Positions 1 to 7,715 of a stretch of 64,000 bases of DNA are shown in pieces. Within the stretch, counting starts at the first letter, position 1, and the number at the start of each line of letters is the position of its first letter. A model generated the notes under the pieces. It did no database searches and had not been told where the DNA came from. It saw only the letters and a list, made by a program, of their open reading frames with translations. The stretch comes from a virus: the IMG/VR virus record IMGVR_UViG_3300021964_000050, positions 1 to 64,000 of that record; one strand, written 5' to 3'. Both the position numbers and the translations under genes were made by a program.

Positions 1-110
1 AAGATGAACTCCTTGATGACTGTTGTGGTGTCTTGGGGGACGGTATAGATAGATGTGGTAGAAGTTGTCGCGGTCAGCGGACCGGCGAGCCTCTTGTATG
101 ACATTGCCAT
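1..110 (-). CDS. Partial tail-region protein (N-terminal 36 residues)
   Basis: An ATG at 110 opens a frame that runs off the left edge of the window. The visible start (MAMSYKRLAG, then a Thr/Ser-rich stretch) resembles the small beta-rich structural proteins nearby, but there is too little to name it. Its start codon shares one base with the stop of the upstream gene (TAATG), which indicates translational coupling in the same leftward tail operon. Confidence 0.6.
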   Translation of the reverse strand, partial: MAMSYKRLAGPLTATTSTTSIYTVPQDTTTVIKEFI

Positions 111-337
111 TAGATGACCTCCATGGTAAACATGACTTCAGAATCAGGGGTTGGAACCATAGGCACCGTATCGGAGGACACCCAAGTAGTAGCAGTGTTT
201 CCATCCGCAACCCATTCTAGGTATTCCTGATAATCAGCATTTGACGAATCTGTCGGAATTATTAGACCGTCAGATCTGTACAAAATCGTGACTTGGCTTC
301 CCTCAAAGTTTATGGTTGTTCTTATTTCATAACTCAT
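110..337 (-). CDS. Small fibre-associated protein, assembly-chaperone-like
   Basis: This encodes about 75 residues. I chose the ATG at 337 because it overlaps the fibre gene's stop as ATGA; a longer in-frame start at 358 would lie inside the fibre gene. The segment YQEYLEWVADGNT matches the 'YxxYxxWxAxGNTP' pattern common in small proteins encoded just after phage tail fibres (fibre assembly or XkdW-like proteins). The position supports a role in fibre assembly or a small fibre accessory. Function is inferred from pattern and context. Confidence 0.65.
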   Translation of the reverse strand: MSYEIRTTINFEGSQVTILYRSDGLIIPTDSSNADYQEYLEWVADGNTATTWVSSDTVPMVPTPDSEVMFTMEVI

Positions 338-1647
338 ATATCTGCACTTGCCTTCCACGATCCAGTCATAATGCTGTAACTAGGGTAGCCGTAATAAACG
401 GTCTGGAAACCTGCTTCTGATAGTGCCTCAAATGCTGGGGTTTGGGCGTAGCCAGTGCCATTTACATAAAAATTGAATTTACCGCTTGTGCCTCCATAAT
501 TGTAACTGCTAAAGATTTCGAGGCTTGGGGTGGTTCTCATTGTTGTAGAAAACATGAACGTACTTGCGTATGAGTTTTGGAATCCACCGCTGTTTGTTGT
601 CATCAACATTCGTGGCATCAGTTGGTAATAACGTTGGCAGAGAGTCAACTCTTCAGCGTAAGAACGGTACTCCATGGGGGTATAAACGTTCCCCTCTTCA
701 AGTTGAACGTCTTTAATACGGAACATCTCTGAGGAAGTGGCAATCCCACCCATGCCATGGAAATAAATGCCGATACGGTAATACCCGGTTGTGCTGACAG
801 TTGCCGGAAAAGTGTACGAAGTGCTGTACTGCTCGTACGCGCTTGTTGAGATTGACGACACATCACTTTCAACGGTTGCGATAGTTGCCTCGTCCCTCAG
901 AGAACCACTCACATCGTCATCGTGGTTGACCCTGATGGTTCCTTGAGTGACCGATGTTGAAACACGCTTCACCTTGAACGAGAAAGTGACTGTTCTCCCC
1001 GACAGATGCGCTACATCACGACCTTCAAAACGCTGTTCAATCATGTAGAAGCCGGGGGCTGTAGAACCACTACGAACACTCATCGCGTAGCCAGCGTCAT
1101 CAACCTGCTGAATCGTTCCGGATATGCCAGCGGTATAGCCCGTGTTAACTGGTTCGATACGCCAACGGTCAAGTGTGTAGCCAGATGCAGTAGAAACACT
1201 TGTGCCGCGTTGTGCTACTTGGAACGCTCCGTTATAGATGTAGTTTTTGCGACCCGTATATGGGGTGACATTGGAACCACCAATAGTGATAGACGAAGCA
1301 ATAACATCACCAGTTAGGTCGCCAGTTACATCACCAGTTACATCACCAGTTACATCACCAGTTACATTGCCGGTCAGTGGCCCAGAAAACGCAGTCGCTG
1401 CAACAGTACCTACAACATCAAGATCAGTAGCGGGGGACGAAGTGCCGATACCTACACGATCATTAGTTGAGTCAATGTACAGTGTGTCTGTATCGCTAGT
1501 CAGGTCCCCCGTTACGTCTAGAGAGGGGACCGAAGTAGGAATAGGGTATTTAACGGTACGCCAAGCAGTTCCATCCCAGATGTACGTGCGCCCACTTACT
1601 GTGTAAGTGTCGTTTACGGAGGGGCTGGAGGGGAAACTTAACGGCAT
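334..1647 (-). CDS. Tail fibre / receptor-binding protein with VTGD repeats
   Basis: 437 residues. The N-terminus carries the 'G(R)TYIWDGTAWRTV' unit found in fibre adaptors. Next comes a 'RVGIGTSSP' beta-helix unit like those in the neighbouring S74 protein, then about five tandem VTGD/LTGD tetrapeptides (residues 93-115). After 'RKNYIYNGAFQVAQRGTS' a beta-sandwich C-terminal domain follows, of the carbohydrate-binding type seen at fibre tips. This is a likely host-binding protein. The start codon overlaps the upstream stop as TAATG. The receptor cannot be told from sequence. Confidence 0.85.
   Translation of the reverse strand: MPLSFPSSPSVNDTYTVSGRTYIWDGTAWRTVKYPIPTSVPSLDVTGDLTSDTDTLYIDSTNDRVGIGTSSPATDLDVVGTVAATAFSGPLTGNVTGDVTGDVTGDVTGDLTGDVIASSITIGGSNVTPYTGRKNYIYNGAFQVAQRGTSVSTASGYTLDRWRIEPVNTGYTAGISGTIQQVDDAGYAMSVRSGSTAPGFYMIEQRFEGRDVAHLSGRTVTFSFKVKRVSTSVTQGTIRVNHDDDVSGSLRDEATIATVESDVSSISTSAYEQYSTSYTFPATVSTTGYYRIGIYFHGMGGIATSSEMFRIKDVQLEEGNVYTPMEYRSYAEELTLCQRYYQLMPRMLMTTNSGGFQNSYASTFMFSTTMRTTPSLEIFSSYNYGGTSGKFNFYVNGTGYAQTPAFEALSEAGFQTVYYGYPSYSIMTGSWKASADI
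1303..1374 (-). repeat. In-frame 12-bp tandem repeats in the tail fibre gene
   Basis: Approximate 12-bp units (GTTACATCACCA on the plus strand) are repeated about five to six times with drift at both ends, and encode the VTGD run of the fibre. Because the unit is a multiple of three, gain or loss of a copy changes fibre length without a frameshift. Confidence 0.9.
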
Positions 1648-3386
1648 TAGTTAGCCTCCAACGCTTCAATGCGGGCAACAAGAGCATCATTCTGTACCTC
1701 TAATGTTTCAATGCGAGCCATCGCTTCTTGCAAAGCCCCAATCGCTTTCATGTAAAGAATGGAAGCCTTCACCCGTTTGGGTTGTCCGTCAAATGTCTTT
1801 ACAAGACCAGCCATGCCTGCTGATTCGAGTTCCTGTGCAACTACACCTAAATGAACCAGAGCATCGTCGCCATTTTCTTCTACGTCTGCGATCAGCCTGA
1901 AGTTTCGTAGTTGCACCGCTTTGATGTCGTCCCATTGAGGGTTAGCGTCAACGATGTCCTGTTTCAAGGACATATCAGAATAAACATCGTAAGCATTGTT
2001 GACGTTTGCTAAGTCGCCGTCACCGTAGATTACGCACTGCGGGTTAGATGATGTGTCGGCAACAACGAACGGCAAGTCTCCACCACCACCGTCACCGTCA
2101 ATCCACATACCCAGTCGTGCAGTACCGTTACCTGTTTTAGCGTACAGGAACAAACCATTCGCATCACCAGCACCGGTCACAGCCGACGGAATGCTTGTAG
2201 AGAGAGAACCGCCACTCAAAATAAGTTTTCCGTCCACATCGACACGAACACGCTCGGTGCCGTTTGTTCGCATTATCAAGTCGTCACCTTCAGACCCGAT
2301 GATGGCAGACGATGTGGAATTGGCATCTTTCATAATGATGCGACAACTCGTGGTGTTTGTGTTCAGTTCAAGTGGAAACGCATTGCCACTAATACCAGTA
2401 GCGTAAATTCTTCCTGACACCTCTAAAGCCTGTCCGGGTGTCGCTGTACCGATACCAACATTGCCAGACGAGTCAATACGCATACGCTCTAGATTGCTGC
2501 TAAATAGTTTCAGATCATCGCCCTCGGCACCGATCCTCACACGGGCATCACCGGTCGTACCGCTACCCATAAATGAGACTCCACCCGTAGCGTTGCTTGA
2601 CTTGAACGTCGCCACAACACCTATGGAACCGCCATCAACTTCCAACGGGCGGGCAGGTGTCGTAGTACCGATACCGAGCCGATTGTTCGTATCATCCCAA
2701 ACCAGATTGCTGGCATCACTAGCAAACGTGCCACCCGAAGCAAACTGGATAGCACCATCAGTACCCGACGCCGCCGCACTCGCCGCACCAACCTCAACCC
2801 ATTGCGCTGAAGTACCGTCGTCATACCATACGTATGTCTTAGCGGTATCAGTATCAAACCATAGGTCACCGTTTACTGGATTGGAGGGGGCGGTGGTTTG
2901 TACCGCGATGTTTGCGACTGAAGAACCACCGACATCAACCCACACACTTCCGTAGTACACCAACGTGTCACCGGTGTTGGAGTCGAACCAGATGTCACCT
3001 TCCGATGGGCTGCCGGGGGCGGTGGTCGAGACAGTCGCCCCACCAGAAATGGTGTTCCAAGCGCTGTTAGAACGGTAATAGAACTTACTGTTAGTGGTAT
3101 CAACGGCTATGGCACCGTCAGCAATAGTTGATGTGGGGGCACCGGATGACGTCAGTGTAATTACGCCGGACTCTGCCTCGAACGTGTGATCGGTCTTTAC
3201 AGCCCCTACACCACTGCGGTATAGGTTGGCATCACCTGTAGCGGAACCTGACCCCCAGACAAGTCGCCCACCAGCCTCTACCTTGATGCGGTCGTTGGTA
3301 TCCCCGTCTACGGAAACAGCAAGACCATCAGAGGATGCCGACGTTAAATTACGAATTGTTACTGGAGTAACGAACTTCTGAGCCAC
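1647..3386 (-). CDS. Tail fibre/spike with C-terminal S74 intramolecular chaperone
   Basis: 579 residues from a GTG start at 3386. The middle has repeated 'GDxWFDxxT' units and three 'N(R)xGIGTxTPxxxLEVxG' beta-helix units. The last ~110 residues are a peptidase S74 (endosialidase-type) chaperone: 'SDMSLKQDI' entry motif, 'GVVAQELE', then a coiled coil 'ALQEAMARIETLE...'. In this family the domain drives trimer folding and cleaves itself off. An enzymatic domain is not evident, so it may be purely a binding fibre. Confidence 0.88.
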   Translation of the reverse strand: MAQKFVTPVTIRNLTSASSDGLAVSVDGDTNDRIKVEAGGRLVWGSGSATGDANLYRSGVGAVKTDHTFEAESGVITLTSSGAPTSTIADGAIAVDTTNSKFYYRSNSAWNTISGGATVSTTAPGSPSEGDIWFDSNTGDTLVYYGSVWVDVGGSSVANIAVQTTAPSNPVNGDLWFDTDTAKTYVWYDDGTSAQWVEVGAASAAASGTDGAIQFASGGTFASDASNLVWDDTNNRLGIGTTTPARPLEVDGGSIGVVATFKSSNATGGVSFMGSGTTGDARVRIGAEGDDLKLFSSNLERMRIDSSGNVGIGTATPGQALEVSGRIYATGISGNAFPLELNTNTTSCRIIMKDANSTSSAIIGSEGDDLIMRTNGTERVRVDVDGKLILSGGSLSTSIPSAVTGAGDANGLFLYAKTGNGTARLGMWIDGDGGGGDLPFVVADTSSNPQCVIYGDGDLANVNNAYDVYSDMSLKQDIVDANPQWDDIKAVQLRNFRLIADVEENGDDALVHLGVVAQELESAGMAGLVKTFDGQPKRVKASILYMKAIGALQEAMARIETLEVQNDALVARIEALEAN

Positions 3387-3405
3387 GACTCAGGTTCCTT
3401 TCTAC

Positions 3406-3419
3406 GCCCCCTCAGGGGC
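3406..3419 (-). terminator. Small GC hairpin between two fibre genes
   Basis: GCCCC / GGGGC stem with a 5-nt loop (CTCA region) lies in the 40-bp gap after the stop of the 472-residue fibre gene. No clear U-run follows, so it may only attenuate or stabilise the mRNA end. Confidence 0.35.
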
Positions 3420-3426
3420 TATGTCA

Positions 3427-4845
3427 TTATGCCGATGTTACAACGATACGGTAGTCACCTGAAGTAATACTGCTACCATTCAGAGTCACTGTTACTGCAT
3501 TGGTGGTACCGCGTGCTACGTCACCGACAACCGTTGCCCCAGTGCTGGTGTCGAACACCTGTACGATGACATCCTTGGTACCGAAGTTGTGGGTAACCGT
3601 CGTCGTGCTGGTTGAGCCGGATGAAGCGGCGCAGTCCTGAGCAGCGATACGAGCAAGAGTAGAAGTGCTCGTGGTTGGGGTGCCCGTAGAAACACCGAGA
3701 TTCGTACGGGCATTGGTCTCGGTGCTTGCACCAGTACCACCATCAACGACAGCGATATCTGAAGTAAGACCGCTGACCGTACCGCCTTCGACGTTGGCAA
3801 CGAGAGTACCGATTGTGTAACCGGTAGCCGCTGTGTCAACAGTAGTAGTGGGGGCCGTTTGCGAGTCAACGAACAGTTTGAATTTGCCGCTGTCGTCAGC
3901 GTCGCGGAACAGACCGGCGTACAGGTCCTGCGAACCAGAAGTGTCATAAAGGCCGTAGAAACCGATGTCGACAGCGTCGGTAGTGTCGTTGTTGCTACCG
4001 AGAATGATGAGCGGGTCTTCGACGGTCAGAGTGGCGGTATCGACAGTGGTCGACGTACCAGTTACCGTCAAGTTACCGCTAACAGTAAGATCGTTTGTAA
4101 CCGTAAGGTCATTACCGATGATGACGTCGTTAGGTAGGCCAACAGTGACCGCTCCAGTAGAAGCGCTGACCTCAACCTCATTAGCGGTTCCGGTCAGTGA
4201 TGAAACAGTGTTACTGCTGAGGTCGCTAACCTGCGAAGACAGGATGCTGATGGAAGTTTGTCCAGCAGCAGTTAGGCGACCTTGCTGGTCTACCGTGAAC
4301 GTGGAAACAGTGTCAGCCGCACCATACGAACCGACAGTGACTGCGGTGTCATCTAGGTCGATAGTAACGGTGTCGCTGGCGACGGTGGCAGTAATGCCGG
4401 TGTCTCCAGCAAATGTCAGGGTGTCTGTTGCGAGGGCAACGCTGTCTGAGGTCGCCCCGTCACCAGCGATAGACAACGTAGTAGTAATGCTGGCTGTGCT
4501 AGCCGCAGTAATCTGACCCTGAGCGTTGATAGTCAACACAGGAATGGCAGTGGAACTACCATAGGCTGCTGCGGTGACACCAGTAGTGTCGATGTTGAGG
4601 GTTACCGTTCCAGAAGTACCCCCACCAGCAAGACCTGTACCAGCGGTAACTCCTGAGATGTCACCTTCAGTAAGGTCATCCCAACTGGTGCCGTTGTACA
4701 CCTTGATATGGTTAAGGCTCCCATTTGTATCAAAATACAATTGTCCGGCGATAGGAGCACCGGGGGCGGACGCCAGATTCTGAACGACTGCATTTTGCAA
4801 CTCGTTCTGATTGAGATCTAAGTTTGTCAAGTACTTCTGGGCCAT
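3427..4845 (-). CDS. Long beta-structured tail fibre/structural protein
   Basis: 472 residues; ATG at 4845 preceded by AAGGAG. The N-terminus (MAQKYLTNLDLNQNELQNAVVQNL, then 'GQLYFDTxxxxxKVYNGTSWDDL') is the typical adaptor of marine and actinobacterial phage fibres. The middle is Thr/Ser/Val/Asp-rich with alternating beta-strand periodicity. The last ~60 residues ('FGTKDVIVQVFD...GDYRIVVTSA') form a small Ig-like domain that recurs in the next gene and as a stand-alone protein at 17990-18208. Confidence 0.85.
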   Translation of the reverse strand: MAQKYLTNLDLNQNELQNAVVQNLASAPGAPIAGQLYFDTNGSLNHIKVYNGTSWDDLTEGDISGVTAGTGLAGGGTSGTVTLNIDTTGVTAAAYGSSTAIPVLTINAQGQITAASTASITTTLSIAGDGATSDSVALATDTLTFAGDTGITATVASDTVTIDLDDTAVTVGSYGAADTVSTFTVDQQGRLTAAGQTSISILSSQVSDLSSNTVSSLTGTANEVEVSASTGAVTVGLPNDVIIGNDLTVTNDLTVSGNLTVTGTSTTVDTATLTVEDPLIILGSNNDTTDAVDIGFYGLYDTSGSQDLYAGLFRDADDSGKFKLFVDSQTAPTTTVDTAATGYTIGTLVANVEGGTVSGLTSDIAVVDGGTGASTETNARTNLGVSTGTPTTSTSTLARIAAQDCAASSGSTSTTTVTHNFGTKDVIVQVFDTSTGATVVGDVARGTTNAVTVTLNGSSITSGDYRIVVTSA

Positions 4846-4854
4846 GACGGCTCC

Positions 4855-5328
4855 TTATGTTAAGTATGCGTACCCAGAGAAAGCCCCTGAGAACTCAATG
4901 CGAACGGTCTCGTTGTCTACGTATGTTACCTCACCTACTACTACCGAATTAGCGCTATCGACTACTGTGACTGAAGGTTTTCCTCCCAATTCGTGGGTAA
5001 TTGTCCACGTAGCAGCGGGGGATGTCTGCGTATGCGTATGACGTAATGTGAACTGACTGAAACGTCCGGTCGGGTCAGTAGGCCATACACCGCCTACCTT
5101 GGGGCCATAAACAGCGCTGTTATCGTCTAAGTTGATGTAGAAGTCACCGTCAACGCCGACATCACTTGTGGGTAGACCATTTCCAGATAGGAAGATCGTA
5201 CCGCGAGCACCCTGTACTCCGGTGCTACTGACTTCTACCGTAGTGTCCGCAGAGGTGACCTCTAGGACGTTGGTAGTCTCGTCAACTACAACTTGGTTAG
5301 TATCGCCATAAACCTCAACATTGCTCAT
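4855..5328 (-). CDS. Structural protein with collagen-like spot and Ig-like C-terminus
   Basis: 157 residues. The N-terminal half is a beta-rich repeat 'VEVYGDTNQVVVDETTNVLEV', followed by 'GVQGARG' and a 'GDFYINLDDNSAVYGP' unit of the kind found next to collagen-like segments in fibres. The C-terminus (ITHELGGKPSVTVVD...) is related by eye to the C-termini at 3427 and 17990. It overlaps the next upstream gene by 4 bp. Probably a minor fibre or head-decoration subunit. Confidence 0.75.
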   Translation of the reverse strand: MSNVEVYGDTNQVVVDETTNVLEVTSADTTVEVSSTGVQGARGTIFLSGNGLPTSDVGVDGDFYINLDDNSAVYGPKVGGVWPTDPTGRFSQFTLRHTHTQTSPAATWTITHELGGKPSVTVVDSANSVVVGEVTYVDNETVRIEFSGAFSGYAYLT

Positions 5329-5681
5329 ATTCTAAATACGTCCGGCCTTATGACGAACGCCCCCATGAGCAAACGTGTGACCTCCCCAGAAGGGGACGTC
5401 AACTCCAGTGTGTAGGTGTATTGGCCTGCATTGATATCCATATCAGAAGCACTTACAGACATAGTGATAGTTCCGGCAGCACCGCCAAGAGTAATGCGAC
5501 CGTTTGTGGTGCTGAGGGTCAATACGACGTTAGTAGCAGTAGTCTTCTCACGGATGACCAATTCAGCGGTGTACCCGGAAAGGTTGATTAAGTTTTGATT
5601 GGCGTCTTTCCACTTGATGACTTGAGTGAAGGTGGCACCCTTGTCAGCAGTGAAACCATAGGTTGCCGCAAGCGAAGTCAT
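5325..5681 (-). CDS. Ig-like/BppU-type structural protein
   Basis: 118 residues. The order 'DKGATFTQVIKWKDANQNLINLSGYTAEL...GRITLGGAAGTITMSVSASD...YTYTLELTSPSGEVTRLLMGAFVI' matches the small beta-sandwich proteins found near phage capsid and baseplate genes. It lies just after the strong terminator that follows the capsid gene, so it begins the fibre sub-operon. Likely a virion component; exact location unknown. Confidence 0.75.
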   Translation of the reverse strand: MTSLAATYGFTADKGATFTQVIKWKDANQNLINLSGYTAELVIREKTTATNVVLTLSTTNGRITLGGAAGTITMSVSASDMDINAGQYTYTLELTSPSGEVTRLLMGAFVIRPDVFRI

Positions 5682-5704
5682 CCTACATCTCCTCTACGAA
5701 CCGG

Positions 5705-5735
5705 AAAGGGCGGGGGCGCTTGGCCCCCGCCCTTT
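5705..5735 (-). terminator. Strong terminator between capsid and tail genes
   Basis: A 13-bp perfect stem (AAAGGGCGGGGGC / GCCCCCGCCCTTT) with a 5-nt loop lies 27 bp beyond the capsid stop. It would uncouple very high capsid expression from the fibre genes, with partial read-through feeding them. Confidence 0.85.
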
Positions 5736-5761
5736 ATCCAGTATCTCAATTGACGGGTCTA

Positions 5762-6844
5762 TCAGGCGATGGAGCCGCCGTAGGTGTTGAGGATGACGCG
5801 AGATTCGGCGGTAATCATGCCGAAGCCCCAGATGGCGTACCACGCCAAGCCGTGCTCACGACCGAAGTCGATCACACCACCGTCACGCAACTCAACCGGG
5901 AGGCTGATGGCGTGACCAAAGGCGTTGTCACCAATCATGATGGCGTTGTACGAATCGGTGTGAGTGTCGCCACCAACACCAGCGTCAGGAAGGCCAGCAG
6001 CGATTTCGCTGGTGTCCAGACCCTGCGTGACCTGCGTGGTCTCAATGAACACGACGTCGTAGATACGACCGATTTCACCGAGCATGAAGTTACCGGGGGC
6101 GGCGTACTTCGTGACTTCAATGAACTCTGGCCAATCGCGCAGTGCGCGGCTCTGTGACGGGTGAACGAAGCAGACGTAGGTGTCGCCCAAGCGCGGGATG
6201 TTCTGTCCAGCGAGGACCTCAACTGCGTCCTTAACGGTAGCAGGCGAGAGGTATCCCGGCGAAGCGGCGGTACCGACCGTGCCCGGATCGTACGGGCTGA
6301 TCTGCGTACGGCTTGAACCCGAGGTACGACCAAAGACGACGCTAGGAGCGACGGCTGAGCCACCACCGAACGGAACTGCGTTCTGGTAGAGGGTGTTGCG
6401 TGCCTGTGTGTCCATGGACTGCGCCATGTGACGACCGAGGAGACGTGAAGCCGAAGCCATGACGTCGTCAAATGCTGCGTTGAGGAGGAGTTCGGTAACT
6501 GCAACAGCCTTACCGTGTTCCTTAACGGTGATCTGAATCTGTGAAGCGGTGAGCGACACAGGCTCCATACGCACACCTTCAGTCAACTCAGAACCAGTCT
6601 GGTCGACATCAAGGTTGTTGTAACGCATGAAGTTGATGGTCAGACCGGGCTGAACACCGAGTTCCGTCTTCTTAACAGCGAACTGCTCGAAGCGGAGAAC
6701 TGGCATTGCTTGGAAAAGGATTTCCTTGCTCCAGATCTGTTGAATTGCTGGGGAGAGTGTAGCGTCACTTGAGTAACCGGTCGTGGTAATTGAACCAAGA
6801 TCGGCACCGGTAATCGCACCACCTGCTGGGGATGGAAGGGCCAT
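5762..6844 (-). CDS. Major capsid protein (N4-gp56 family type)
   Basis: 360 residues. The sequence layout fits the N4-gp56-like HK97-fold capsid family: 'AIQQIWSKEILFQAMPVLRFEQF', then 'PGLTINFMRYNNLDV', 'LTEGVRMEP...KEHGKAVAVTELLL' and, towards the end, 'NAIMIGDNAFGHAI...VEL' and 'WGFGMITAESRVIL'. It lies directly downstream of a coiled-coil scaffold gene and upstream of a strong terminator, the usual arrangement for the most abundant virion protein. No cleavable pro-domain is obvious. Confidence 0.9.
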   Translation of the reverse strand: MALPSPAGGAITGADLGSITTTGYSSDATLSPAIQQIWSKEILFQAMPVLRFEQFAVKKTELGVQPGLTINFMRYNNLDVDQTGSELTEGVRMEPVSLTASQIQITVKEHGKAVAVTELLLNAAFDDVMASASRLLGRHMAQSMDTQARNTLYQNAVPFGGGSAVAPSVVFGRTSGSSRTQISPYDPGTVGTAASPGYLSPATVKDAVEVLAGQNIPRLGDTYVCFVHPSQSRALRDWPEFIEVTKYAAPGNFMLGEIGRIYDVVFIETTQVTQGLDTSEIAAGLPDAGVGGDTHTDSYNAIMIGDNAFGHAISLPVELRDGGVIDFGREHGLAWYAIWGFGMITAESRVILNTYGGSIA

Positions 6845-6884
6845 TGTGTTATCCTCCGTGGGATATTAGGTTGATGGTTAAGTT

Positions 6885-7664
6885 TTATCGACCTCTAAAT
6901 GAGGTTGATGCCAAGAGCCGGTCTCGGACTTGTGCGTACTGATCCATCGTCATCCCGGCAATATCTGCCGAAGTGTAGGTTTGCTGCTCCGTCATATTCT
7001 CCAGTGGCCCAGATGGGGTTGATCCCGTTGCGGGGACTCCCCGCAGACGCTGCTGTTGAGGCATCGCCTGCTGGATATTCTCCAGAATAGCAGATGTTCT
7101 GGTTTTTACAGCCGAAATTGCGCTTTCAATCTCTTCTTCTGAGTTTCCTCGGATGAAGTCAAGCAACTCTGGCATGACATTGTCTTGCTCTTCTGCGATG
7201 CGGCGGGACTTGAACGACTCCAACTCCTGAAAGCGGCGCTCCTGCTCAAGCACTGCCTTCTGAGCCTCAGATTCCTGCTGGAGAGCGTTGAACTTCTCTT
7301 CCCATTCCTGCTGGGCAGTGTTGATGCGCTGTTGGAACTCGTCCTCTTTCTTCATGAGGAGTTCCTTGGCTGACATCTCTTCTTCCTCACGGAGACGTCG
7401 CTCTTCTGCCTCACGGGCAACGACTTCTTCAGCGAGGCGCTTCTGCTCTTCGCGCTCATGGTTAAAGATTTCAACTTGATCCTGCAACTTGGAAATCTTG
7501 TCGTACAACTTGTCCTTTTCCTGACGACGAATGGCCTCTACCTCATCCTGCGAGAACATGCGAGTATTCGCTTCACGCTGAGTGGCGGGGGCTACTTCCT
7601 CAGGAGCGGCCTGCTGTACAGGGGTATCAATGGTGACAGAATCACCAGTCATTTCTTCTGACAT
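6885..7664 (-). CDS. Capsid scaffolding protein
   Basis: 259 residues, strongly charged and helical. Residues ~45-160 are a continuous Glu/Gln/Lys/Arg coiled coil ('RRQEKDKLYDKISKLQDQVEIF...'). A Pro/Gln-rich hinge and a C-terminal helical segment ('AGMTMDQYAQVRDRLL') follow, which usually contacts the capsid protein. Its place between portal and capsid is the canonical scaffold slot. No protease triad was seen. Confidence 0.88.
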   Translation of the reverse strand: MSEEMTGDSVTIDTPVQQAAPEEVAPATQREANTRMFSQDEVEAIRRQEKDKLYDKISKLQDQVEIFNHEREEQKRLAEEVVAREAEERRLREEEEMSAKELLMKKEDEFQQRINTAQQEWEEKFNALQQESEAQKAVLEQERRFQELESFKSRRIAEEQDNVMPELLDFIRGNSEEEIESAISAVKTRTSAILENIQQAMPQQQRLRGVPATGSTPSGPLENMTEQQTYTSADIAGMTMDQYAQVRDRLLASTSFRGR

Positions 7665-7715
7665 TATTTCTACCTCAATGGTCGTGCTTATATGGCTTAA
7701 ATAGATTCCGTGTTA

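Noticed and set aside
3965-4516. 183-codon plus-strand frame opposite the fibre gene
   Set aside because: Antisense shadow of a Thr/Val-rich beta protein; no start signal and no recognisable family.
5935-6576. 213-codon minus-strand frame inside the capsid gene
   Set aside because: Out-of-frame shadow of the capsid gene, with an Arg/Ser-rich composition unlike a folded protein.
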